Source: Galaxea fascicularis (taxonomy: Eukaryota; Cnidaria; Anthozoa; Scleractinia; Euphylliidae). Taken from it: a DNA stretch of 64,000 nt. The translations under genes were made by a program, and so were the position numbers. The notes beneath the pieces were generated by a model. The model saw only the letters and a program-made list of their open reading frames with translations, made no database searches and was not told where the DNA came from. This document shows, in pieces, positions 45,801 to 57,800 of the stretch; position 1 is the first letter of the stretch, and each line of letters starts with the position of its first letter. Location of the stretch: NCBI GenBank assembly GCA_948470475.1, contig OX419336.1:22760445-22824444 (forward strand). Reading direction: 5' to 3'.

Positions 45801-48800
45801 TTCCGTGACAATTAGTTTTTCGTTTTTTTGTATACACCAAATCAGAGGATGAATTTCAGTTTTTCCTTGCATGTGCAGCATATGTATGAAATGAAGTTTT
45901 GAGATTTAGCTGTAGGTAGTAAATGTTAGTTGTCTTGACAAAACTGAAGGAATGGAGTCGTGGGATTTGGCAAAGGGAAATATTGGCATACACTGTAAAT
46001 ATTGTTTTTATTAAGCCTTAGATGTGTAAGCCCATACAGATGTCTGTGGTTCTATCAACTTTAGAACTGTTACAAAACTACATTTTTTCACTTAAATCAA
46101 ATCCAGTAATTTACACATTGCTATATGTACTTTTGTACTCAGTTATTTATTGAAAATAAACTGTTGTTTAGGCAATACAAAAGAACAACTTGACACTCAT
46201 GCCTGGTGTTGGTTTGAAGAAGAAAGGAGAAGATGATGTAAGTTGCAGCAAATAGTAGTCTTAGAAGCTATGTTGAAGTTAAGCGATGAATGCAAGGTTC
46301 ACAGGTGATGCATAACACTTGCACATATCAGTGGTTTGGTTGATACAGTAAAACACACTGTACATATCAAAGTGTCAGAAATGTTTCCTAAAAACACAAA
46401 AAAATCTATGTGACTGCAGATGGATGTACATGTATATTTCAGTTAATTATTCTATTAATTAGACATAAGTATATTAGTAGGAAATAGAATCCTGTTTTTT
46501 ACTAGCCATTGCTGAATGTGGATGTGCATACATTTACAATACATTGTGTAAAAAATTATTTGTGTTGTATTACTTTATGGAACTTTTGGGAATGCAGTTG
46601 GTGAAACCTAAAAGGCAGCAAGCTTTGTTGGGCATCTTTTCTGTGGTTGGTCTACACAATAAATTAAAACAATCCTTTTCCTCCCAATGCAACATGTACA
46701 GTGTGTGTCAATAAATGCTGCTTGCTTGTCTTGCTTGTCTTAGTTAATTCATAAGATGTATTCTGTCAGGCTTGGATGTTCTTCCTCTCCCCTGGCCCCT
46801 CCTGCTGCATGGTCCCTGAACTGGGGTGCCCAGTCTCCTTATTGAAACACCTGGCAAATAATTTTCTGTCAGTTGGAACAGATTTTGGGAGGTTTTGTAA
46901 AGGAAATTTTACATCGTGGTACTTGGGGATTTCCAGGCACAAAATAACCTAAAAAACAGCTAGGTGCACTTACACTGCATCTTGTACATTTGTGTCCATG
47001 CCGATAGTAATTCCAGCAATTTGGTAAATCCTCTTAAAATCCTCTGGAGAATATTGCATTCATTTGTAACAAAAGAAACACCTGCCTTAAATGAAATGCC
47101 AGTGAAAGAATCTACTCCATAGTCAGATTAATTTCAGGCCTCCTTGGAGGAAAAGGGATAAGATAAAGGGACTACTTACAGTTGTGACATGTTTGGTTTT
47201 AGTTAATACAAACTTAATTGCTTTCTCTGTAGGAGTTGGACAAATCTGCCCAAGATTTGGTGGATTTCTCTCCTGTGTACAAATGCTTGTACATTTTTAC
47301 TGTTGTAGTAAGTGTTTATATACCTTCTTTTCTTCCTAGGTTAAAACAGTGTAGTGTGTCTTCCTGTAATGAAAGAAAAGTTAGCAGAATTTGGGAAAGA
47401 TACTAGACAATTTTTACAAATTATATAAATTATATATGTATCTATTTTAAAATTAAGCAAAAGCTTGTATTCAGTTGAACTTCCCCTAATGGCAATCTCT
47501 GTATAATAGTGTTGAAAAATACTGTAAATCAAGTTAGTTTTTGCAGTTGTTTCATTCAACTCTTTCAATGAACTGTATGTACCATCACAGAACTGAATTA
47601 AGTTATATCTAATTTCACTTTCTGGATTTAATTTTCTGGAGCAACTCTGTTTGCATTCTCTCCAACAGGGAGAAAAAGAAACGTTTGAGAACTATTACAG
47701 AAAGCAAAGGCGAAAACAAGCTCGGCTTGCATTGGAGCTTAGTCATGGTACTAGGGTAGGTTTCCCTGTTTAAAATCATTTACATCCTCTATTCTAGTGT
47801 ATTCTAGTCATTCACATCTGTAGGTTTATGTACAAAATGGAAGTAGATTTGTAACTCATGTTTAATTGTTTTGAATTCAGGATGGGACCCTTGAGGCATA
47901 CAGAGTTTATTTTCATCAAATTGTGGGGTGAGTTAAACCATGAAGATCAAATAATATTTTGTGTGGTTCTTTTGGTGGGTTGGGTTCTAAAGTGTAGGAC
48001 AGTGTGTTGTAGGGGACAAGGAATGTGCATGGAACCATGATCCTTAGAAAAGTTAAGACAATTTGTGTGGATCATTCTTTCAAAAAATTGTAAGAGTAAA
48101 TGTTTCATAATAGTATAGCATTATGTAGGAAAAAGCTAAATGTTCATTAATCAGTTGGATGTGCTCCCTGTTTGTTGTTATGGATTCACAGGAAAACATT
48201 TCATATTAAATTTTATCCATATACTCTAGCAAAACTACTTTGCTTGTTCTAAATGACTTAAATGGAAAATTGTTTCTTTTGCCTGACAGGTTTTTCGTTG
48301 TTGAGGATATAATTTTGCACACAACCAAGGGACTAGTGACAAGGTACTCTGTGTGTATAATATAATTATAGGAGAACTTTTAGTTTACTGTCATTTTTTC
48401 TGTGTAGCAAGTATCTTAACTAAATATTCGTCACATATGAACCTTATAAATGACTGACCTAGCCGTCAGTCTCTACTAAGCTCTCTCATTAGATCATCTG
48501 ATCATAGAGTTGCTGTTTGTGTGGGATCATGTTATCTTGCTGGGATCATAAATTTTTCTTTGTCTCTTGATCATGACAGTGCTGGATGCTACATCTCTCT
48601 TGAGCAGGGCTGCCATTGGAAGCCCTTTAAGCCCTCATATTAACCTGTGCATCACATGATTGTTCATGTGTAATTTATTGTTATTGTAAAAGTGGTGAGA
48701 TGTTGTTTTGACATTGAGACATCTGATCTCTTTTGGTTATTTCATCCTGTTTTTATCTCCTGTATGCTTGACAAGGTATCAGCATTGTAAGTAGAAAAAA

Positions 48801-51800
48801 GATGCTATTCAAAATTAGGACTTGAAGGGTGGCAGGTTGCTGCTAATAATAATTATTATTTACGAGCAACTTATGAGGCTTGAAACATCAGCTTTTAGAA
48901 TTCCTGTATGGAGGTTACTTTACACTCTCAACTCCGTTGATAAAACCAAATTTTTGTGTAAGTGAAGACAGCCCTCTATCATGAGTTTGAAAGTGGTGAA
49001 AACAAAACAAGAATGAGAGATGACTGCCTCTTGCACTTTCTTTGTGGAGTGGACTCAGCTTCTTTGAAGTTTGACAACTTTGACCTGTTACAACTGATAT
49101 GTGGTGTTATGTATGATTTGGGTGTAACATTGTGTCTTGGTATTTCAATAGATCAACAGTTGATGACCTTTGGGAAATGGCAGCTGCTAAGATTGCACCT
49201 GTACTCCTAACATGTACTCAGTCGGTAAGACAAAAAGCAGTGTTACAGTAATACAGTAATCTTCATACAGGGTGTAGATTATTGCCATACAAGTAATTTG
49301 ATGTACTGTACCTTTTCAAAGATATGTATGGTTACCAGCAGACTTAATTGTTGTTACAACAGAATCAACTCATTACAGAAGTGGTTCACTTTTGTTGTGA
49401 GTGTTATATGCTTGATTTCTCACCATGAAGAGGTGAGCAAATTGTATTTCCTGTGCAAGTCCATAGTCATCCTTTTGTGTGATTCAATATACAGAAAATT
49501 TAATGATTAATCTACTGTTCATTGATGCCCTAGTTTTTGTTCTGTGTTAGGCGTACTGTGAAGAGCCTTCACTTCTCTTAAAAATTAAGGAGCTGATTGT
49601 GTGGTTTTGTCAGACTTTGTCGGTAGGTATCACCTGTACTTTATAACTAGGACGTAATTTAAGCCTGTGTCAATTGTAGAAATTTTTAAGTACAAGCACA
49701 TGAATTAAAGAACACACTCCCTGCCAACAAGGATCAGCCCTCTCATAATGTGTTGGGCACTAGCTTCAAGTTGATTATTTTGCATTTACTTCTCACTGAA
49801 CTTTTTTTTTATTTGTTTTGGCTCAAGAAGACATGGAGTGAGTTACACCATCGTGAATATTGAATGTATTCGTTACAATAAGACAATAATTTTATGGAAA
49901 AAAAGAAAATAATAAATACTCAATAAACAAATAATATAAATGAATGCAACAGAGTTAAGAATCCCAACTGGCAGGAGGCAGACCAGTTAGCTATTTACAA
50001 GGATGACCGAGGAGTTGAACCAGGCACAAACCCAGAACAACACCAGCTTGTGATCAGAGCGGGATTTGAACCCAGGTCACCGCATTGAAATCCAGTGTCC
50101 TAAACCACTCGGCCATCCTGCCTCCAGGATGTAAATTTGTGCTATTATCTGGATGTGATACCTTCAGGATGACATATTGAGACAAACAACAATGAAGAAC
50201 AGTAACCTATTTCTATTATTTTCAGGGTTTTGGATTTAATGTAAAGAAAATTTTTGATGTCCTTCTTGAAATGAGGTGAGTTTTTAATTAATTTATACAG
50301 TGTAGAGACTGTCTGCACTTGTTTATTAATTTGTGGTTCCTGCCCCTTGTTTTGTATCTCTTTTTCTTTTCCAAACAAGAACATTCTAATTTCAATTGAG
50401 ATGGTGTGTCTACTAAAGTAAGTATCTGGCCTTTGTAAACACTGAATAAATCTTATTTTGATCAATAATTATTGTTGTTTATTTGTTTCTTTTTAGTTGG
50501 ATGATAATGATAATTACCCAAATTATGATTATTTACGTTTAACTGAGACTTCCTAATTTTGCTATGAAGGGCCAGTTATTAAATAAAATTAATGTTAAAT
50601 GGTCCACATACAGTTAATGCTATTTTTGGATTTATACTAAAACAGAAACATGGCAGCAAAGGTGGATACCAAGTTCACAATTTCTTTTTTGCACTGAGTT
50701 ATTTTATTAACTATGGGGTGGATTTCTTTCTTTGAAGTTGTTGTGTGTTTTAAAATTCATGTGATGACAGGCAACTTTTTTTGTTATCTTTACAAGGCAT
50801 CAGTACAATGAAATTTTATCGAAAGATTGGGAAGCTATATTTAAGTAAGTTATCTTTTAGTACTGCATTTTACTTCATTTAAAAAAAGGCTTTACATGTA
50901 CATGTATTTTTCTGTGTGCTGTTTGGGTTTAAACCTCAATTACAAAATTTGTGGAGATGCCAAACCCAAAGGCAGTAAATATGGCTTTGGTGGCACTCAA
51001 CACTGTTGAGGGTGATTTCATATCCGCAGTTCACATATGATTTCTTTCATATGCATCATTCACTTCCATATCTTTCACAGGAACATATGAACCAAAAATT
51101 CACCTGCTTCATAGCTCAGTTGGTAGAGAATTGCACCGGAATCGCAAGGTCACGGGTTCAAGCCCCGTTGAAGTCCTGAATTTTTTTCAGGCTTCTTTAT
51201 ACAATTGCAAAAATTGCGATCACAACTGCGACGATCATTCTCCATTTGATTTCATATCCGCAGTTCACATATGATTTCTTTCATATGCATCATTCACTGT
51301 ACATAACATTGTATTGTGTAGTTTCAGAAAATATCCTTATGCTGCCCATGGAAGGTTAATGGAAATTCCAAGGAGGAAGGGAGAGACAAAATCAAAGTTT
51401 AAAAAGAAAATTATTGAGCTAAATTAGAAGTTATGGAGGGGTGGGGTGCAAACCAGAAAAACGTCCACTGGGGGGACATTTGACATTTGTTCCTGCACTA
51501 CTATTGTTTTGTGACGTATAGGAATAGGAATAGGAAAGCATCATTTATCTGCCCATAGTCAAGTTGCCTTTTGTGTACTTGGTAGATGTCCTGACCCAGT
51601 GACATACCTCCTGGGTAGTGCACACCAGGTGGCTTATTGCAGAGACTTGTCAATGTGACTTGTTGTCCAGTGTGTTCTGACCTTTAGTGTTCAATCTAAA
51701 GGCTTTTTCCTTATCACTGGTTTCAAGATCTCGCCCCTGGTATTTGGCTCATCCAGGTCATCATTCTTGAACCTTTGTTTGTTATTTTTGTCGCATTCAA

Positions 51801-54800
51801 CTGATTTGTTTTGTTGCTGTTGTGTTCCTCAATTTTATTTGTCTTGCACAGGAAAATCTTTGATGAAGATAATTATGCACCAGTGACTTGTCAGGATGAG
51901 AATGAATATCATGCTCTGCGGGACGAGTTTCCTTTTGATGACTCAGAAATGGCACAGGTTTGTAGACCATTATGATGTCATCTAAATAGTAAGTGAATTT
52001 AAGTGGAAAATTTACAAAAATGCAAAACAAGCTGCATGTTAGGTTTTTTTCTGTTTTAAACATATCCGAAATGACAAGACACAGGGTTGATAAACTCGTT
52101 TAAGTAAGTGAGTGATGTTACATGGAGAAACTTCAGATTAGAGTGTAACCAAAACACTGGGGTGGTTTCCATTTGGTAGGACTGGCCAACTAGAGCTGTA
52201 GACCAGTTAGTTTGTAGATGAAATGCACTGATTTGGTTGACTGGTCATATACCACCACTTCAAATTCCAAATGGCTCATGTAAGTTTTGGAGTGTGTAAG
52301 TTTGGGAACATTGCTGTGCTTGAGAAAGTCTCTTTGCCATTGGCTTCACATGATTTTCCAGAAAACCCTACAGCCGTATTTGATTATTTATTTACAAGCT
52401 TCCTTGTTGGATGTCCCTTCCTCAGAATCACTGTGTAGCTAATTTTGGAAACCAAAAAGAGGGTGGGTTTGAGGGGACATGAAGGTAAATAGTTGTCTTA
52501 AATTAATGTTATGTTTTGATAGCATTTAAATAGATATTAACTTTACTAGCCTGATGAATTTCTAGAAGAATAAAGAAATAACATTCACCTCCAGGATCCC
52601 TTTCCGAGGCAGCTGCCATTTTCCGAGGGAATGGTTAAAGTTTACAAAGAGGTAACAGTGATTACAGATTATAACATGTTTTCTCTCAAGTTAATCAAGA
52701 AGAGTTCTTACTTTGACGCCCTTTCTGAAACATGTTTCAATACCCCTTTCTTTCCTAGGTCAAGAAGTACATTAATTCATGTTTAAAATTCAATGAAAAC
52801 CTCAATGTCAGGTAGGTTAGGTCTGTTTTGCTGTGTTTGTTTTAAAGTGTGTAATTAATTGATTGGCAAAATACCTTTTACAGCTCGTTTTAGTAGCACG
52901 CAATGTATAATAACGGTGAATTGCGTATATAAGCGTAGGTTGGAGTTCGCTCCTCTGAGATGGTGATGTTACATACACAATGGATGTGTTTTTTTTTTTG
53001 TTTTGTTTTTTTTTGTTTTCAATGGACTTGGCGTGCCATAAAGATCAACGAGATTGTTTTTCAAACATTTGTTCAAAGCAAATATCCTCAGGTTTGTGAT
53101 CGTAATTGCAAAATTCAGATGGAGGACATGAATTATGTTCTGGTTACAATCAATAGGTTTTTTCGAGAAGTTACTGCTACGAAGTCAGGCGTTTAAAGCT
53201 TGGTTCAAACTAGTTGATCGCACAACAACTTATAGAAGAAAAAAGCCGAAAAGATCATCTTGTTCAGTGTCTTTAAGTTCATTTCGCTCCTCTTCTGTTG
53301 TCTTTTTGTTAGGTATCTTTCGCCGTCATCACATAACGTTTTACTTGTGTCTGCAGGACGTTGCGATCTGATTATTAGTTCTCCTTTGTAGCTGCTATAC
53401 AGTTCGTTCTACATTAGTTAAGAGAATTTAGGGTCATATCACGCTAACACCATCTGGCTGATACATTTGTCTTTTCTCATCACCGGTCTGCTGGACAATA
53501 TTTATAATAATAAGGAGAATTTACATGCTGATCATTTCTGGGAGTTAAAGGGTTAAGTACTCTTTATGCTGTACATCATTATACAAGGGGACTCTTTTGT
53601 CCACAACCTTCACCCTTACTCTTGTAAATGCGTCTTTAACAGCACGCGTTGTTTATGCCCATTGTATTTGTTTTCTTAGTCAAACTGAGATTGGAGATTC
53701 AGTGCGGAAGTCTACAAATTTGCTCCTAACAAGGACACTTAACGGTAAGTGAGATGCTACATTCTTTTAGGTTCAGATTCATTGATTGGTTGATAAGCCG
53801 ACTTATTCATTGATGGATGGTTAGTTGCAGTATGTATTTTCGAACTTACGACTTACAGTTGCTCTTTCTGTTTTTAGGTTGCATCACGTCACTCATAAGA
53901 AGACCAGGGCTGTCAATTCCACAGGTTTGTTTCCTTTAGCCTCATCTGTTCTCTGTAATTAGCATTTTATACCCAAGTCTCATAGTTGAAATTTTCGGTA
54001 TTTGACTTGAACTTACTGGAGAAGAATAAAGTATGTTGTTTGTCTTCTCCTCCTCGTCATCCTTGGGTGCCCTGATCAACGATTCCGATGGGGATTTTAT
54101 ACAACACGCCCAGCTTTTTTGTCTTGTTTGCAGCCACACCATACCTAGTTGGTCTGGCGCTGGCAGCCTTACCATGGACCATTATGTCGCTGTTACCCCT
54201 TTAGCATCACTTCACCTGATTCTGATTAATGTCCTCACGGATGTGTTTTTCCTTTTACATGTCAGTTGGTTCAAATGTCCATCAACACTATCCATCTAGA
54301 AGCAGCTTGTGTTCACCTTGAAGAATACGTCACTACTGTAACTGGGTAAGGAGGGCTTAGTGGATAGAAATACGTGCACTTACACTAGTTTAGTGGTTAT
54401 ACGTACAATTGAAGGTTTGCCTTTGGCCCATTGTGCGGAAAAGTTTGTCGTCTTTACTATATAAAGCCCGAGCGCAGGCTGACCAATCGGAAGAACTGCA
54501 CGTAGTAAGTGAATCATCAAAATTCAGAGGAAAAGTATGCCACTGGTTAAGTGGGTTATCATTTGGGACTTATGCTGCCTCCCCGCCTGTCACCCTCGAT
54601 CTTTTTATCCTTTTTATCTTGTTTTCCTTGCTTTTAGTGATAAGGACCGTTCATTTTTTTATGGGGAGGGGGGGGGCTGGTAGGATTTGGGGGAGTGTCA
54701 TTTGCAATTCGCATGCCCCCTCCCCCCCAGCTTACCAGTTTTAGGCACACAACGCCCCTCAAAAAGATTTTTTGGGGATGACCCCCCTCCTAAATAAGTT

Positions 54801-57800
54801 ACACCAACTATTTTTCAACTTATTTATCTCAGAATTTCGCTTGGCCTCCCCCCCTTTCTTTGATTCTTTTGTTTGTGCAGCCCCCCCCCTCAAAAGCCTT
54901 TTTGTTTTTGGCTTGCCCCCCCCCCTCCCACCTGTCCCATAAAAAAATGAACGGTCCCGTAACTAATCTAGGTCATCTTTTCAGCCACTTAACGTATTCG
55001 ATCAGCTAGGTCAAGCCAACTCGTCAATCCGTTTACCCGAAACCGTAGGACTGTTTTTTCTTTCTTTTTTGCTGTGGCGTAAGAACTACATTTTAGTGAC
55101 AACTGTTGTGATCACTAATCGTGTGGATTTCATCCCTAGCACTACCAGTGAGAGAATAAACGTTTCCCGTGTTTATGGCTTGTCGTCGTTCAAGGTACGT
55201 ATGGAAACGGTGTTGTGAGGTATGGACAGTTATTCCAACCAGTAACCCAAGGGTCTGTCTTCATTTCCACTACGAAGTGATCGTTTAGATTCATCGAAAT
55301 CTATACTTTTTGTGGCCTGATTTCAATTTCAATTTCAATTGTTATTTTTTTTTTTTTTTTAACTGCATGTTTTGTGGCAGTTTTACTTTTTCTAAAGCCG
55401 AACGTAGATTTGGGTAGATGAGAGGGAACAACATACTTAAACGTCTGATAAAAGCGATCTGCGGATTTTGATTTCTTTTTCATTGAATGATGGACAGCTG
55501 CTGTTGTTAAAGTTTGCATTTTCTTATATTTTGGGGTTGTGTGCAGAAGAGTGACCTAAAAGAGTGAATTACTATGTAGAATTTTTTCTTCAGTTAATTT
55601 GGTTTTCTGAAAACTTAGACTTGTTTCATCCTAGGATCTTATCATCTGCACACCCACTATTTCTCCAACAGGACGTACCTTGCTGAGAAAGCTCATACTT
55701 GTCTCGATCGTTGGTCTGTAAAAGAACCAATAATCAGGATTGTTGCTTTGTTTTTTGCTATTCTACCAGGATATGAGAGCTGAAGCAGAACAGCAAGTCT
55801 ATGAAAGACTGAACATGAAAATAGAGGAATTTATAGAATTAGGTTTGTATAAAAATACATGACCTTTTTTTTGCTGTCACACACAAAAGCCCACGGACAA
55901 AGGTAGTTCAGTTGCGAGAACGATAACTAATTCTCATTCACGCAAATGAAACAGAATGCTTCATCTGAATGCATTCAGAGTGCAGAGTGCAGTTTCGAAT
56001 GTGGTTTTCGTTTTGTGTTGTATGCTAAAGGTCTTGTGTACTGTCCAATTCACCTCCCGGATTTCTAGCAAGCTATCCATACGCAGACACGTGGACGTTT
56101 CTGTTCTTCTTCTTTTGTGCTAGCACTGAGAATCTAAATATTCTTTTATTTTTTTGGTACAATGTTGTCCTATTATGTACCATTGGTATCCACCTTTCTT
56201 TCATTTTCCTTAGAAAACAAGTTTAATCCTGTGAAACGCTCGCTGCAGTCCGTCTCGTTCTCTCGCGCTATCTCATGTCGCAAAACGAGCGGGAAAAGGA
56301 ATCGAGTGGTTTCTTGGGAATTATAACTACGAAAGAGCAATACCTGGAGATACGCAAAGCATATTCCCTGGAATTTTGCGGCATGTTTCCATCTCTAAAT
56401 TTTCATTCATTTTCGCCATTGACACGCGCAGCGTCACAGCCAACGATTGTAGGGGTAGAGAGATTTATGAATTTGTGTATTGATGTGAGCAATCTTGTGC
56501 CGAATATCTATACCCTCAGGGCGTTTGAACAAGGTAGCAAAATTAAAATAAATGTCTTGTTTCTTTTTAGCGAATTATAACTGGGTTCCGGATCAATCGA
56601 GGTTACACGCGAGTAGCTACTTAGTAGATCTTTTGGACTACCTTCATACCACTTTTTTAAACTTTTCCACGTTACCGGTAAGTGTGCTGGTCTCTGCTAC
56701 TCCAGTATTTCATGTTACACCGAGTTATTTAAAAATTCCATATACTTTACATCGGTGAAATTGCTTATGTCTGGCTGAGGGTCAAGGCTAGGGAATATGT
56801 CATTAGCCACAATCCAAAGTTTCATGAATAAGAGAGTATGGTTTGAGCGCTCCACTGGATGAGAGTAGTCTTCATCGTTTATCTTTAGAATTGTGTTTAT
56901 ATTTATGTTTGTGCGTTTGTTGATCTGACCATAGGGTAACGTCGCTCAGACGGCGTGTATGTCGTCGTGTAAATATCTGGCCACCAAGCTCAGAGAGATG
57001 CTTTTGGATGAAGAGGTAAGATGTTAACTTTCGTCCGAAAGTACTTCTGTTCACCATCAGACTTTCAGTACAAACCCGCTTATCTTTTTCAGGTTGTGAA
57101 GTAACACTGATTTATTTTAAGAACTCGATTAAACATTGACCTCCAGATTCGTTGTTGGTTTGCTTGCTAATAACGTGTCGTTTACGTTGAGTCCTTAGGT
57201 GAAACATATGAATGCATTTGGCCTCCAAGCGTTCAACCAGGATCTCAGGAAATGTGAAGGTAGAATTATAATGACGCCCTTGCATTTCTTTATCATAGTT
57301 GCTTAGACTAGACGTGTGCTTGGCTCTTGCTCTTTCTCCTTCTCAGTATCGCGAAAAGTCTTCTGAGCTCAATCTGACATTAGAAATTCTTTTAGAGGAC
57401 TACAGTGTCCTTGAATATCAAATAAAAAAGGGTACTATTGGCAACTTTACGTAAACGTAATTCAAATTGGATGTATGGTAATAGTATAAAGCGTTGACCA
57501 GCGGCCATATTGGTTTAAAGAAACAAAAGAAAGTATTGCATAAAAGTAGGGTTCAGTTCCCAGAGGGTTAGCCTGGTTCACCAACATGGCCGCCGTGGCG
57601 TCACGTGAAAACGCTCTATACACTAAAACAGTGGATTGCGTGTTTCGCACGCTCTGATTGGCTTCTCAATCTCGAGATAGCAAGTGCTATTCACCACTGA
57701 GCAACCCGCGCGAAAATCGTAATGGGCCATCTCCGAGTTCGCTTGAGCCTCTATTTCAAAGCGAGTCAAAATGCGAAAAGTTTTGTGATGGTAATAAGTT

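Larger units (their letters stand above)
41802..45810 (-). mobile_element. Young non-autonomous LTR retrotransposon (Gag-protease only)
   Basis: Complete element antisense to EXOC6, 28 bp after the exon 8 splice donor. The LTRs (41802-42769 and 44843-45810) are each 968 bp; I found one difference (G at 42254, A at 45295). The 5-bp target duplication is ATTAG at 41797-41801 and 45811-45815. LTRs begin TG and end CA. A tRNA-Leu-type primer site and a polypurine tract are present. The internal region is only 2073 bp and encodes one ORF with Gag, CCHC knuckle, aspartic protease and coiled coil. There is no reverse transcriptase, RNase H or integrase, so mobilisation must depend on enzymes supplied in trans. 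The SCAN-like Gag suggests kinship to Gmr1-type Gypsy elements. Confidence 0.93.

Noticed and set aside
56275..56580. 101-codon ORF before EXOC6 exon 26
   Set aside because: It runs through the splice acceptor of a well-supported exon in a different frame and has no recognisable family.
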